From the NCBI RefSeq assembly GCF_014904745.1, contig NZ_JACZCS010000035.1:62001-126000 (forward strand): a stretch of 64,000 bases of DNA, written 5' to 3'. Shown here in pieces: positions 20,913-29,652 of this stretch; positions within the stretch are counted from its first letter, which is position 1, and each line of letters begins with the position of its first letter. The translations under genes and the position numbers were made by a program. The notes beneath the pieces were generated by a model. The model saw nothing but the letters and a program-made list of their open reading frames with translations. It was not told the origin of the DNA and did no database searches. The stretch comes from Oricola nitratireducens. GTDB taxonomy: Bacteria; Pseudomonadota; Alphaproteobacteria; Rhizobiales; Rhizobiaceae.

Positions 20913-22097
20913 ATGCAGGTCACCCGGTTTCCGGAACGCGCGCAGGGACCCGCCGAACGGATGGCGGGCTTCATGGCGCATCTGCGCATGAACGGGATTC
21001 CCGCCGGCCTGAACGAGACCGAGACCGCGCTTGCTGCGCTCGGCGCGGTCGACGCCGGCGACATCGGCGAAGTGCGGTCGGCCCTGAAAGCGATCTGCGC
21101 CGGCGACGCCGACCAGGAGATGCGCTTCGACGAGTTGTTCGACGCCTATTGGCGCAACCGGGGCCGCAAGCGCGGGGGAGCTTCCGTGACCCATTCGGCG
21201 CACAACATGCAGGCAAAGGGCGCCGGCAATTACCGGCTGGCTTCAGGCGCGAGCGACGAGGCGGGCGAAGCCGACACCCCCGATGACGGTACCGAGGGAG
21301 AGGCCGGCCGCGCAGGCACCGGGCAGTTGATCGCCTCCAGGGTCAGCACGATCGAAAAGACCGATCTGCGGAAGCTGATGACGCCAGAGGATCTTGAACG
21401 GGCGGAACAGGTCGCCGAGCGGATCGCGAAAAGCATCCGCGACCGGCGATCGCGGCGGCGGAAGGCAGCGGCGCGCGGTGCAGTGCTCGACATGCGCAAG
21501 ATCCTGCGCCGCAGCGTCAATCGCGGTGGCGAACCGATCGACCTTTTCTACAAGACGCGGCCTGACCGGCCGGCGCGGATTGTCGCCCTGCTCGACGTGT
21601 CCGGCTCGATGACAGTCTATGCGCGGGTGTTTCTCGCCTTTCTCAAGGGACTGGTGTCGGCGGACCAGGCGACCGACGCCTATCTGTTCCACACGCAACT
21701 CGTGCGCATCTCCGACGCGTTGCGCGACTCCGACACGATGCGCGCCGTCAATCGCCTGTCGATCATGGCGCAAGGCTTCGGCGGCGGCACTAGGATCGGC
21801 GCCAATTTGAAAATCTTCAACGCGCAATATGCGGCGCAATCGGTCAACGGGCGCAGCGTCGTGATTATCCTGTCCGACGGTTACGATACCGATCCGCCGG
21901 AGATGGTCGCCGACGCGCTCGCGCGGCTGAAACGGCGCGGCGCGCGCATCGTCTGGCTCAATCCGCTGAAAGGCTGGGAAGGCTACGAGCCGGTGGCGCG
22001 CGGCATGGCGGCCGCGCTGCCCTATCTCGACCATTTCGCCGCTGCCAACACGCTCGATGATCTCGCCGCGCTCGAGCCGTGGCTGAACGGGATCTGA
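20913..22097 (+). CDS. coxE: VWA-domain protein CoxE
   Basis: This 394-residue cytoplasmic protein is the von Willebrand A partner of CoxD. The N-terminal 200 residues are helical and charged, with a disordered acidic stretch near 110-135. The VWA domain carries the MIDAS motif DVSGSM at about 228, the threonine of GGGTRIG and the aspartate of ILSDGYDTD. The MoxR-VWA pair is needed for insertion of sulfur and copper into the CO dehydrogenase active site in Oligotropha. It begins immediately at the coxD stop. Confidence 0.95.
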   Translation: MQVTRFPERAQGPAERMAGFMAHLRMNGIPAGLNETETALAALGAVDAGDIGEVRSALKAICAGDADQEMRFDELFDAYWRNRGRKRGGASVTHSAHNMQAKGAGNYRLASGASDEAGEADTPDDGTEGEAGRAGTGQLIASRVSTIEKTDLRKLMTPEDLERAEQVAERIAKSIRDRRSRRRKAAARGAVLDMRKILRRSVNRGGEPIDLFYKTRPDRPARIVALLDVSGSMTVYARVFLAFLKGLVSADQATDAYLFHTQLVRISDALRDSDTMRAVNRLSIMAQGFGGGTRIGANLKIFNAQYAAQSVNGRSVVIILSDGYDTDPPEMVADALARLKRRGARIVWLNPLKGWEGYEPVARGMAAALPYLDHFAAANTLDDLAALEPWLNGI

Positions 22098-22108
22098 TGG
22101 AGGCCCCC

Positions 22109-22951
22109 ATGGGACAGAAATCTGACATTCTCAAACAGGCTGCCGAGCTTCGAAACGCCGGCGAAGCCTTCGTCCTAGCAACTGTGGTTCGCACGGTCGC
22201 TGCGACGGCGGCGAAGGCGGGCGCCAAGGCGATCATTCGCGCCGACGGCACGATCATGGAGGGCTGGATTGGCGGTGGCTGCGCGCGCGGCGCCGTGCTG
22301 AAAGCAGCCAAGGACGCGATCGCCGACGGACAGGCGCGTTTTGTCTCGGTGCAGCCGGAAGACATGCTTGCCGAACACGGCGTATCGGCCGGCACCGAAA
22401 AGGAAGGCGTGCGGTTTGCGCGCAACATGTGCCCGAGCAAGGGCACGATGGATGTCTTCATCGAGCCGGTGCTGCCATCGCCGGGGATCGTGATCCTCGG
22501 GTCGAGCCCGGTGGCGGTGGCGCTCGCCGACATCGCGCCACGCTTCGGCTACCACGTTACGGTCTGTGCGCCGGGGGATGAGCAGGGGGTGTTTGCCAAC
22601 GCCGATGCGCGTATCGACGGCTTCATGATCGAGACGGCTGAAACCACTGAAAAATATCTCGTCGTCTCGACGCAGGGTCGCGGTGACGAGGCGGCGCTGA
22701 GCGCCGCGCTGTCGGTTCCGTCGGCGCATGTGTCCTTTGTCGGCAGCAAGGCGAAAGCGGCGGCAATCGGAGCCAAGCTGCGTGACAAGGGCGTCGACGC
22801 GGACCGGCTCGCCGCTCTCAAGGCGCCGGCCGGCCTCGATATCGGCGCGATCACGCCGGACGAGATCGCATTGTCGATCCTGACCGAAATTGTGCTGGTC
22901 CGGCGCAGCCGTCAGCGGCAGGCTGCGGCAGAGGCGGGGACAGGTTCATGA
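22109..22951 (+). CDS. coxF: XdhC/CoxF family cofactor-maturation protein
   Basis: This 280-residue protein has the N-terminal XdhC/CoxI domain (VLATVVRTVAATAAKAGAKAI, then GGCARGAV with a conserved cysteine) and a C-terminal Rossmann-like domain (GIVILGSSPVAVALADIAPRFGY, STQGRGDEAALSAAL, SFVGSKAKA). XdhC-type proteins hold and sulfurate the molybdenum cofactor before insertion. The ATG at 22109 has GGAGG 5 bases upstream; an ATG at 22097 overlapping the coxE stop (TGATG) is the alternative. Its stop overlaps a tiny open frame, then coxG. Confidence 0.93.
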   Translation: MGQKSDILKQAAELRNAGEAFVLATVVRTVAATAAKAGAKAIIRADGTIMEGWIGGGCARGAVLKAAKDAIADGQARFVSVQPEDMLAEHGVSAGTEKEGVRFARNMCPSKGTMDVFIEPVLPSPGIVILGSSPVAVALADIAPRFGYHVTVCAPGDEQGVFANADARIDGFMIETAETTEKYLVVSTQGRGDEAALSAALSVPSAHVSFVGSKAKAAAIGAKLRDKGVDADRLAALKAPAGLDIGAITPDEIALSILTEIVLVRRSRQRQAAAEAGTGS

Positions 22952-23088
22952 CCGACATGGTCCGGCGTCTGCGGGCGTTACTCGTAATCCTTTTCGCGCC
23001 TTCGCCCGGCGTCATGCAGACTCCCGAAAACGAAACAGAAAAACTGGCAGTCGAGGCGATGCTGAACGGCCGATCCTGCTGCGGATGA
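22948..23088 (+). CDS. Possible small protein between coxF and coxG
   Basis: An ATG overlaps the coxF stop (ATGA at 22948-22951) and opens a 46-codon frame ending 13 bases before coxG. The product starts MTDMVRRLRALLVILF, basic then hydrophobic like a signal anchor, and ends RSCCG with two cysteines. Coupling to coxF and the exact fit in the gap favour a real small gene, but there is no family support and no separate ribosome site. It could equally be untranslated leader. Confidence 0.35.
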   Translation: MTDMVRRLRALLVILFAPSPGVMQTPENETEKLAVEAMLNGRSCCG

Positions 23089-23101
23089 AAGAGGACAATC
23101 C

Positions 23102-23548
23102 ATGGAAATGAAAGACGAAATCCGGATCGAAGCTCCGCGGGCGCGCGTCTACGATGCGCTCAACGATCCGGATATCCTGAAGCAAAGCATTCCCGGCTGC
23201 GAAGAGCTGATCAAGCATTCCGACACCGAACTGGAAGCGAAGGTGACGCTGAAAATCGGCCCGGTGAAGGCGAAATTCGGCGGCAATGTGACGCTCGACA
23301 AGTCTAATGCGCCGGACCGGTTCTCGCTGACCGGGGAGGGCAGCGGCGGGGTTGCCGGGTTCGCCAAGGGCGGAGCCGATGTCGAATTGGAGGAGGACGG
23401 CGACGCAACGATCCTGCGCTACACGGCGAAAGCCGATGTCGGCGGCAAGATCGCCCAGCTCGGTAGCCGGCTGATCAGCTCGACGGCGAACCGTCTGGCT
23501 GGGCAGTTCTTCAACAAGTTCAAGGAAACGGTCGAAGCGGCTAACTGA
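23102..23548 (+). CDS. coxG: CoxG family SRPBCC protein
   Basis: This 148-residue protein has the SRPBCC/CoxG fold: IEAPRARVYDALNDPDILKQSIPGCEEL at the N-terminus, then alternating strands and the TGEGSGGVAGFAKG glycine-rich stretch, ending in a helix ISSTANRLAGQFFNKFKETVEA. CoxG helps dock CO dehydrogenase to the cytoplasmic membrane and quinone pool. As I recall, the Oligotropha protein is about 200 residues with a C-terminal hydrophobic anchor. Here the anchor is absent, so docking may depend on another protein. It is the last cox gene and converges with the carnitine operon. Confidence 0.93.
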   Translation: MEMKDEIRIEAPRARVYDALNDPDILKQSIPGCEELIKHSDTELEAKVTLKIGPVKAKFGGNVTLDKSNAPDRFSLTGEGSGGVAGFAKGGADVELEEDGDATILRYTAKADVGGKIAQLGSRLISSTANRLAGQFFNKFKETVEAAN

Positions 23549-23557
23549 GCGCTTCCT

Positions 23558-24343
23558 TCAGCGGCCTTTCCAGACCGGTTCGCGTTTCTCGGCAAAGGCG
23601 CGAAAGCCTTCCAGATTGTCATCGGAATCGTAGAGTTCGTCGACGGTCGGGAACTTGCGCTTGGTGATCCAGTTCATCGCCTCCTGGAAATTCATCGCCT
23701 CGGCCTCGCGCGCGACCTCCTTGATCGCGGCGAAGACGAGCGGCGGCCCGCTTTCGAGCAGCCGGGCGATCTTCCAGACGCGGTCGGTCAGGGCATCGTT
23801 GTCCGGCAGGATCTCGTTGACGAGGCCCCAGCGGTGGGCTTCCTCGGCGTCCATCCAGCGGCCGGTGAACAGCAGGTCCATGGCGACATGGTAGGGAATG
23901 CGCTTCGGCAGTTTGACGGTGGCTGCGTCGGCAAGCGTCCCGGCGCGGATCTCTGGCAGCGCGAAGGAGGACTGCGCCGAGGCAAAGATGAGGTCGCAAG
24001 ACAATGCGAGTTCGAAACCGCCGCCGACCGCCATGCCGTTGACGCAGGCGATCACCGGCTTGTTCATGCCGCGCAGTTCCTGAATGCCGCCGAAACCGCC
24101 GACGCCGTAATCGCCGTCGACGGCGTCACCATTGGCGGCCGCCTTGAGATCCCATCCGGCGGAAAAGAACTTGTCGCCCGCCGTCCGGACGATGGCGACG
24201 CGCAGATCGGGATCGTCGCGAAAGGCCTTGAACGTCTCGCCCATCAGGCGCGACGTGGCGAGATCGATGGCGTTCGCCTTCGGGCGGTCGAGTGTCACCT
24301 CGAGGATGGCGCCTTCGCGGCGGGTGCGCACGACGTCGTTCAT
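23558..24343 (-). CDS. caiD: Enoyl-CoA hydratase family, carnitinyl-CoA dehydratase-like
   Basis: This 261-residue crotonase-fold protein has the oxyanion-hole segments DKFFSAGWDLKAA and CVNGMAVGGGFELALSCDL, a catalytic-type glutamate in LPEIRAG, and a tryptophan-rich C-terminal region resembling CaiD. CaiD hydrates crotonobetainyl-CoA to carnitinyl-CoA. It is the last gene of a leftward operon containing an acyl-CoA synthetase, an acyl-CoA dehydrogenase, a carnitine dehydrogenase and a BKACE enzyme, which strongly favours a trimethylammonium-acyl-CoA substrate. Its start overlaps the preceding stop by 4 bases. Confidence 0.88.
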   Translation of the reverse strand: MNDVVRTRREGAILEVTLDRPKANAIDLATSRLMGETFKAFRDDPDLRVAIVRTAGDKFFSAGWDLKAAANGDAVDGDYGVGGFGGIQELRGMNKPVIACVNGMAVGGGFELALSCDLIFASAQSSFALPEIRAGTLADAATVKLPKRIPYHVAMDLLFTGRWMDAEEAHRWGLVNEILPDNDALTDRVWKIARLLESGPPLVFAAIKEVAREAEAMNFQEAMNWITKRKFPTVDELYDSDDNLEGFRAFAEKREPVWKGR

Positions 24344-26409
24344 TGCGGGTCCTCCTGTAGCACGATCAGGGCGTCGGCGATTGCCGCCCCCTTGCCGATC
24401 TCGCAGACGATCAGCGGATTGATATCCATTTCGACGAGTTTGCCGGCGTTTTCGACCGCAAAGCGGGCGATGGCCTCAATGGCGTCGATGGCGGCTTCGA
24501 TATCGGCCTTCGGCCGGCCGCGATAACCGTCGAGCAGCGGAAATAGTTTCAGCGCGCGGATCGCTGTTTCGATCTCGTCACGCGTGGCGGGCAACAGCAG
24601 GGTGCGACTGTCTTCGAGCAATTCGACGAGGATGCCTCCGCTACCGACCGTCACAATCGGACCGAATAGTGGGTCGCGCGTGACGCCGACGATCAGCTCG
24701 GCGACGCCGCCCTCGACCATGCGCTCGACAAAGAGACCGGTTCCGATCGGGGCGAGGGCGTCCGCCGCTTCGCGGACGGATTCGGCGTCGCGAAGACCGA
24801 GGCGGACCGCGCCGCGCTCCGACTTGTGGGCAATGCCAAGCGCCTTCAGGGCGACGGGATATCCAAGAGCATCGGCGGCCGCTACGGCTTCGGCGGCGGT
24901 GGCGGCGCGGCATCCTTGGGGAACCGGCAGGCCGGAAACTGCCAGCCGCGCCTTGGCCTCGGCTTCGTCGAGTGTGTGCGTCTTGCCGCCTTCTCCCGCT
25001 TTAGCGGCGACCGCGGCGGGGAAGGGCCGTTTCCATGCCGCGCCAATGGCAGCGGCGGCCTCGGCCGCATCGAACGCCTCGTCGATGCCCTGCATCGGCG
25101 CGATGCCGCGCGCCATGATGTCGGCTGCCCAGTTCTCGGAGAGGTTTTCCGGCAGCGAAGCGAGGATAGCGCCCTTCGCGCCGTTCGCCTTCAATGCCGT
25201 CTCGAAGGCGGAGACGGTCGCGCGCCAGTCGGCATCGGAACATCGGTCGGCGCGCGGGAAATCGAGGACAAGGAAATTAAGGTCGAAGCCGCCGGAAACC
25301 ATGGCCGAGAACGTGGCCGTCATGGCCGGCGCGTCGTTCCAGATGAAGGTGTGATAGTCAAGCGGGTTGGCGACGGCGACCAGCGGTCCGAGCGTTTGCC
25401 TGATGGCAGTCCTGTGGTCCGGAAAAAGCGGCCGGAAGGTGACGCGCCGGCCTGCGGCGCTGTCGGCCATGATCGATGCCTCGCCGCCGGAACAACTCAT
25501 CGAGGCGATGTCTCTGCCGTCGAGCGGGCCGGTGACATGCAGCAGCTTCAGTACTTCCATGAAGGCGGGGATCGAGGCAACGCGGCCGATGCCGAGGCGG
25601 GCGAGGAAGGCGTCGGAGGCGGCGTCCGCGCCGGCCAGAGACGCGGTGTGGGAGACGGTCGCGGCGCGCGCCTGTTCGGATTTTCCGAGTTTCATCGCGA
25701 CGATCGGCTTCTTCAATTCGCGTGCGTGTTTCGCCAAGCGCTCGAAACCGGCGACGCTGTCGAAGCCCTCGATATGCAGGCCGAGGACGGACACCCGCTC
25801 GTCCTCGATCAGGCCGATGGCGATCTCGGAGAGACCTGTCTGCGCCTGGTTGCCGGCAGTCACGACATAGGAAAGCGGAAGACCGCGCGCCTGCATCGTC
25901 ATGTTGATGGCGATGTTGGAGGACTGCGTGACAATGGCCGCGCCGCGCGCGCTTTCGGGGAGACGCATGCCACCATGCTGGTCCGGCCACAACAGGGCGC
26001 CGTCGCAATAGTTGATCAGGCCATAGCAGTTCGGACCGAGGATCGGCATGTTTCCGGCGGCGGCGACCAGTTCCTCCTGCAGGCGTTCGCCGTCGGCGTC
26101 GTCGGCGCCGGCCTCGCGAAAGCCGGAGGCGAAGCAGACCGCGCCGCCCGCGCCGCGTTCTGAAAGCTCGCGCACGAGGTGAACGGAGGCGTTGCGATTG
26201 ACGCCGATGAAGACGGCGTCGGGCGCGGAGGGAAGATCGGCTGCGCAGCGGTATGCAGGCAGGCCCTCGATGGTCTCCTTTTCCGGATGAACCGGCCATA
26301 TTTCGCCGGCAAAGCCCATGCGCTGCGTCTGGCGGATGACCGCCGCGGCCCAGCCGCCGCCGAAGACGGCGACGGATTTCGGCCTGAGCAGGCGTTCCAG
26401 CGAGCGCAT
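24340..26409 (-). CDS. Acyl-CoA synthetase (ADP-forming), probably for betaine-type acids
   Basis: This 689-residue protein joins the alpha and beta parts of an ADP-forming (succinyl-CoA-synthetase-like) acid-CoA ligase. The N-terminal CoA-binding domain starts LRPKSVAVFGGGWAA, followed by the ligase domain with GPNCYGL and the phosphohistidine region ATVSHTASLAGADAA; an ATP-grasp domain occupies about 470-689 (KALGIAHKSERGAVRLGL, GSGGILVELLEDS, EMDINPLIV). In this operon it is the only CoA ligase and so is the likely activator of gamma-butyrobetaine or carnitine, replacing AMP-forming CaiC. It overlaps both neighbours by 1-4 bases. Confidence 0.85.
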   Translation of the reverse strand: MRSLERLLRPKSVAVFGGGWAAAVIRQTQRMGFAGEIWPVHPEKETIEGLPAYRCAADLPSAPDAVFIGVNRNASVHLVRELSERGAGGAVCFASGFREAGADDADGERLQEELVAAAGNMPILGPNCYGLINYCDGALLWPDQHGGMRLPESARGAAIVTQSSNIAINMTMQARGLPLSYVVTAGNQAQTGLSEIAIGLIEDERVSVLGLHIEGFDSVAGFERLAKHARELKKPIVAMKLGKSEQARAATVSHTASLAGADAASDAFLARLGIGRVASIPAFMEVLKLLHVTGPLDGRDIASMSCSGGEASIMADSAAGRRVTFRPLFPDHRTAIRQTLGPLVAVANPLDYHTFIWNDAPAMTATFSAMVSGGFDLNFLVLDFPRADRCSDADWRATVSAFETALKANGAKGAILASLPENLSENWAADIMARGIAPMQGIDEAFDAAEAAAAIGAAWKRPFPAAVAAKAGEGGKTHTLDEAEAKARLAVSGLPVPQGCRAATAAEAVAAADALGYPVALKALGIAHKSERGAVRLGLRDAESVREAADALAPIGTGLFVERMVEGGVAELIVGVTRDPLFGPIVTVGSGGILVELLEDSRTLLLPATRDEIETAIRALKLFPLLDGYRGRPKADIEAAIDAIEAIARFAVENAGKLVEMDINPLIVCEIGKGAAIADALIVLQEDPQ

Positions 26410-27572
26410 CAGGCGCCGAGCGGCCGCAGCAGCGCGCGCGAGATGATGTGGCGCTGGATTTCGGACGTTCCCTCCCAGATGCGCTCGATGCGCGCGTCGC
26501 GCCAGATGCGCTCAAGCGGCAGTTCGTCCATCAGGCCCATGCCGCCATGGATCTGGATCGCCTCGTCGGCGACCATGGCGAGCATCTCGGTCGCCTTGAG
26601 TTTCGCCATCGCCATGTCGGCGTCGGTGACGGTTCCCTGGTCGACCTTCCAGCCGGCTTCGAGGATCATCAGTTCGGCGGCCTTCATCTCGACGGCCATG
26701 TCGGCGAGCTTGAAGGAGACGCCCTGGAATTTGCCGATCGGCTGGCCGAACTGCTGGCGGCCGGCGGCATAATCGACGGCGTGGGCAAAGGCGCGTTCGG
26801 CGCGGCCGAGGCATGTCGCGCCGACCTGCAGGCGGGTCGCGCCGAGCCAGTCGTTGGCGACCTCGAAGCCCTTGTGCACTTCGCCGAGCACGGCGCTTGC
26901 GGGCAGGCGGCAATTGTCGAATTCGAGGATCGCGTTGGTGTAGCCGCGATGCGAGACGTTGCGGTAGCCGTCGCGCACGGCAAAGCCCGGGTGGCCCTTG
27001 TCGACGAAGAAGGCGGTGATGAGCTTCTTCTTGCCGCGCGGCGTATCTTCCTCGCCGGTCGCCATGAAGGTGATGGTGAAATCAGCGATGTCGGCGTGGC
27101 TGATGAAGTGCTTGGTACCGTTGAGCACCCAATCGTCGCCGTCTTTTTTCGCGGTCGCCTTCATGCCGCGGAGGTCGGAGCCTGCGCCGGGCTCGGTCAT
27201 TGCGAGGCAGTCCCATTTCTCGCCACGCACGCAGGGCAGGAGATATTTCTCGCGCTGTTCGGGCGTGCCGGCGCACAGGATGTTGGAGGGGCGCGCGACA
27301 CAGGTCCAGTGTAACGCGTAATTGGCGCGCCCGAGTTCCTTCTCGTAGAGTAGCCATGTCGGCGTATCGAGACCGGCGCCGCCGAACTCTTCCGGAATAT
27401 TGGCGGCATAGAGGCCGGCTTCGATGGCCTTTTTCTGCAATTCGCGAACGAGGTCCATGTCGAGATGTCCCGTCCGCTCGATTTCCGCCTCGTGCGGATA
27501 GAGTTCGTTCTCGACGAAGGCGCGCGTGGTCTGCGCGATGAGTGTCTGTTCCTCGGATAGGCCGAAATCCAT
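26409..27572 (-). CDS. Acyl-CoA dehydrogenase, probably gamma-butyrobetainyl-CoA dehydrogenase
   Basis: This 387-residue flavoprotein has the acyl-CoA dehydrogenase layout: N-terminal helices (MDFGLSEEQTLIAQTTRAFVENELYPHE), the flavin-binding CLAMTEPGAGSDL, the beta domain HFISHADIADFTI, and the C-terminal helical domain with the RxxFGQPIGKFQ and IHGGMGLMDELPLERIWRDAR segments. It would oxidise an acyl-CoA to the 2,3-enoyl-CoA, passing electrons to ETF. Between the CoA ligase and the hydratase it fits conversion of gamma-butyrobetainyl-CoA to crotonobetainyl-CoA (inference). Its stop overlaps the ligase start. Confidence 0.9.
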   Translation of the reverse strand: MDFGLSEEQTLIAQTTRAFVENELYPHEAEIERTGHLDMDLVRELQKKAIEAGLYAANIPEEFGGAGLDTPTWLLYEKELGRANYALHWTCVARPSNILCAGTPEQREKYLLPCVRGEKWDCLAMTEPGAGSDLRGMKATAKKDGDDWVLNGTKHFISHADIADFTITFMATGEEDTPRGKKKLITAFFVDKGHPGFAVRDGYRNVSHRGYTNAILEFDNCRLPASAVLGEVHKGFEVANDWLGATRLQVGATCLGRAERAFAHAVDYAAGRQQFGQPIGKFQGVSFKLADMAVEMKAAELMILEAGWKVDQGTVTDADMAMAKLKATEMLAMVADEAIQIHGGMGLMDELPLERIWRDARIERIWEGTSEIQRHIISRALLRPLGA

Positions 27573-27577
27573 GACTG

Positions 27578-29005
27578 TTACCTCATGCTTTCCGGTTGTG
27601 GCAGCTTGGCCTGCGCCTCGCCGAGCGCATCGATTTTCGCCAGGACATGCGGCGCCGGATCGCAGGAGCGCCGCGTTTCCAGGCTGACATGGATCAGGAG
27701 CTGGTTGCAGGTCGCGAGCAGTTCGCCGTCGGCGCGCAGCATCTCGTGATACATGCGCAGCTTCTTGCCTTTCGCCTCCAGCACCTGCGTGCGAACGCGG
27801 ATCTCGTCGCCGGCCACGGATTCCGCGAGATAGCGGATGTGGTTGTCGACGGTGAAGTAGGACATGCCGCCGTCGATATATTCCGCGTCCGCGCCGACCA
27901 TTGCCATCACGACATCGCCGGCGTCGGAGAAGACCTGGCCGTAGCGGCTTTCGTTCATGTGGCCGTTATAGTCGGTCCAGTCGATCGGAATGACGCGATG
28001 CAGCGTCTGCAGCGGTTGCGTGATGTCGGAGGGCAGGGGCGGCTTGATCCGCTCGTCATGATCCGCGAGGAGCGCGCCGGCGCCCCAGTTCCGCGCCTTC
28101 AGGGCGCGCATCATCGAGACGAGGTTGTCGTCGCGAATGCGTTCGAGCTCGCGGATCGAGTGCATGCCCGACTGGGCGTCCGACTGGCCGGCGATGGTGT
28201 CGATCAGCTCGTCGGTCAGTTCGGGCACGTCCATCAGCTTGGTCCACGGCCATTCGAGGCAAGGACCGAACTGGGCGATGAAGTGTTTCATGCCGGCTTC
28301 GCCGCCGGCGATCCGATAGGTCTCGAACAGGCCCATCTGCGCCCAGCGCAGGCCGAAACCGAAGCGGATCGCGTCGTCGATCTCTTCCGTGGTCGCGATG
28401 CCGTCCTTCACCAGCCACAGAGCCTCGCGCCAGACCGCCTCGAGAAACCGGTCGGCGATATGGGCGTCGATCTCCTTGCGGACGATCAGCGGCTTCATGC
28501 CCATAGCGTCGAGAACGGCCTTCGCGCGCTCGACAGTATCCGGCGCTCCGACAAGCTCGACCAGCGGCAGGAGATAGACCGGGTTGAAGGGGTGCGCGAC
28601 GAAGATCTGGTTGGGCTTCTTCACGCACTGCTGCAGTTCTGAAGGCTTGAAGCCGGAGGTCGAGGAGCCGATCAACGCATCCGGCGGGCAATGTTCCTGG
28701 ATTTCGGCGAAGACCTTGTGCTTGAGGTCGAGCCGCTCGGGCACGCTTTCCTGAATCCAGCCGGCATCCTGCACGGCGTCCTTGATCGAGGACGCAAAGT
28801 GCAGGTTTCCTTCCTGCGGGACCGTGCAGTCCGACAGGGCGGGCAGCGAGCGGCGCGCATTGGCGAGCACTTCGCCGATCTTGCGCTCGGCGTCGGGATC
28901 GGGATCGGAGATGACGACATCCCAGCCGTTGAGCAGGAAGCGGGCTGCCCAACCGCCGCCGATCACGCCGCCGCCGATGATGGCCGCTTTTTTTCTGGTC
29001 GTCAT
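27578..29005 (-). CDS. lcdH: Carnitine 3-dehydrogenase fused to betainyl-CoA thioesterase domain
   Basis: This 475-residue bifunctional protein starts with a 3-hydroxyacyl-CoA-dehydrogenase-type domain (about 1-320): the NAD site AIIGGGVIGGGWAARF, GSSTSGFKPSELQ, and AHPFNPVYLLPLVELV with the catalytic histidine. A hotdog thioesterase follows (about 335-475), recognised by IDWTDYNGHMNESRYGQVFSDAGD. Known relatives oxidise L-carnitine to 3-dehydrocarnitine and hydrolyse betainyl-CoA; some species encode them as separate CdhA and CdhB, while others fuse them as here. The start overlaps the HD-protein stop (ATGA). Assignment is strong because the BKACE gene is in the same operon. Confidence 0.9.
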   Translation of the reverse strand: MTTRKKAAIIGGGVIGGGWAARFLLNGWDVVISDPDPDAERKIGEVLANARRSLPALSDCTVPQEGNLHFASSIKDAVQDAGWIQESVPERLDLKHKVFAEIQEHCPPDALIGSSTSGFKPSELQQCVKKPNQIFVAHPFNPVYLLPLVELVGAPDTVERAKAVLDAMGMKPLIVRKEIDAHIADRFLEAVWREALWLVKDGIATTEEIDDAIRFGFGLRWAQMGLFETYRIAGGEAGMKHFIAQFGPCLEWPWTKLMDVPELTDELIDTIAGQSDAQSGMHSIRELERIRDDNLVSMMRALKARNWGAGALLADHDERIKPPLPSDITQPLQTLHRVIPIDWTDYNGHMNESRYGQVFSDAGDVVMAMVGADAEYIDGGMSYFTVDNHIRYLAESVAGDEIRVRTQVLEAKGKKLRMYHEMLRADGELLATCNQLLIHVSLETRRSCDPAPHVLAKIDALGEAQAKLPQPESMR

Positions 29006-29625
29006 TTCCCTGTCCTTTCCGCCGCGCGCTCAGGATCGACAAGCGGCACGCGCTCGCCGGCGCGGATCACCGCCGGGTCATAAGCCTTGCGAGCGAAGAC
29101 CTCGTCGACCATGCCGCGAAAGAACGCGATGCTCTCGTGGTCGTAATGCGGGTCGAAGCTCGACTGGTCCCAGCGTTCGCAGAACTCGGCGCAATCTTCG
29201 AAATAAGGGTGGCCGCGGAATTTTTCGCGCACGTTGCGGTCGCCGCCGAGATGGTGGGCATAGTAAAGGCGCTGGAAATCGCCGTGTTTTTCGATCACCC
29301 AGGTGCATTGCTCGCGTACGTAGGGACGGAGGATCGCGGCCGCGTATTCATCGTGGTTGTAGGGCGCATAGATGTCGCCGATGTCGTGCAGCAGGGCGGA
29401 GACCACCCAGTCAATGTCGGCGCCGTCGCGCCATGCCCGTGTCGCGCTCTGCAACGAATGGCCGAGCCGGGTGACCTGATAGCCGGACAGGCTTTCATCG
29501 AGTGCGACGAGCGCCTGCAGCAGGCGTTCGCCCGTCTTCGCGGCATAGTCGATCTCGTGGGCAGTGAGGAATTCGTAGTCCTCCCTGTCGCCGTCCTTCA
29601 TGGCGGTGAATTTGACTTTTTCCAT
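29002..29625 (-). CDS. HD-domain protein, candidate mixed-valent diiron oxygenase
   Basis: This 207-residue soluble protein has an HD-domain with more metal ligands than a simple phosphohydrolase: H56 (VTRLGHSLQSA), H80-D81 (ALLHDIGD), H91 (NHDEYAA), H114 (EKHGDF) and D153 (RWDQSS), a pattern similar to PhnZ, TmpB and myo-inositol oxygenase. The 24-residue spacing between the first histidine and the HD pair equals that in PhnZ as I recall. TmpB acts on a trimethylammonium compound, which makes an oxygenase role on carnitine, gamma-butyrobetaine or a related quaternary amine plausible. GGAGGGAGG precedes the ATG. Function is unproven; phosphohydrolase activity remains possible. Confidence 0.8.
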   Translation of the reverse strand: MEKVKFTAMKDGDREDYEFLTAHEIDYAAKTGERLLQALVALDESLSGYQVTRLGHSLQSATRAWRDGADIDWVVSALLHDIGDIYAPYNHDEYAAAILRPYVREQCTWVIEKHGDFQRLYYAHHLGGDRNVREKFRGHPYFEDCAEFCERWDQSSFDPHYDHESIAFFRGMVDEVFARKAYDPAVIRAGERVPLVDPERAAERTGK

Positions 29626-29652
29626 TCTCGCCTCCCTCCGAACTCGCGGGAA

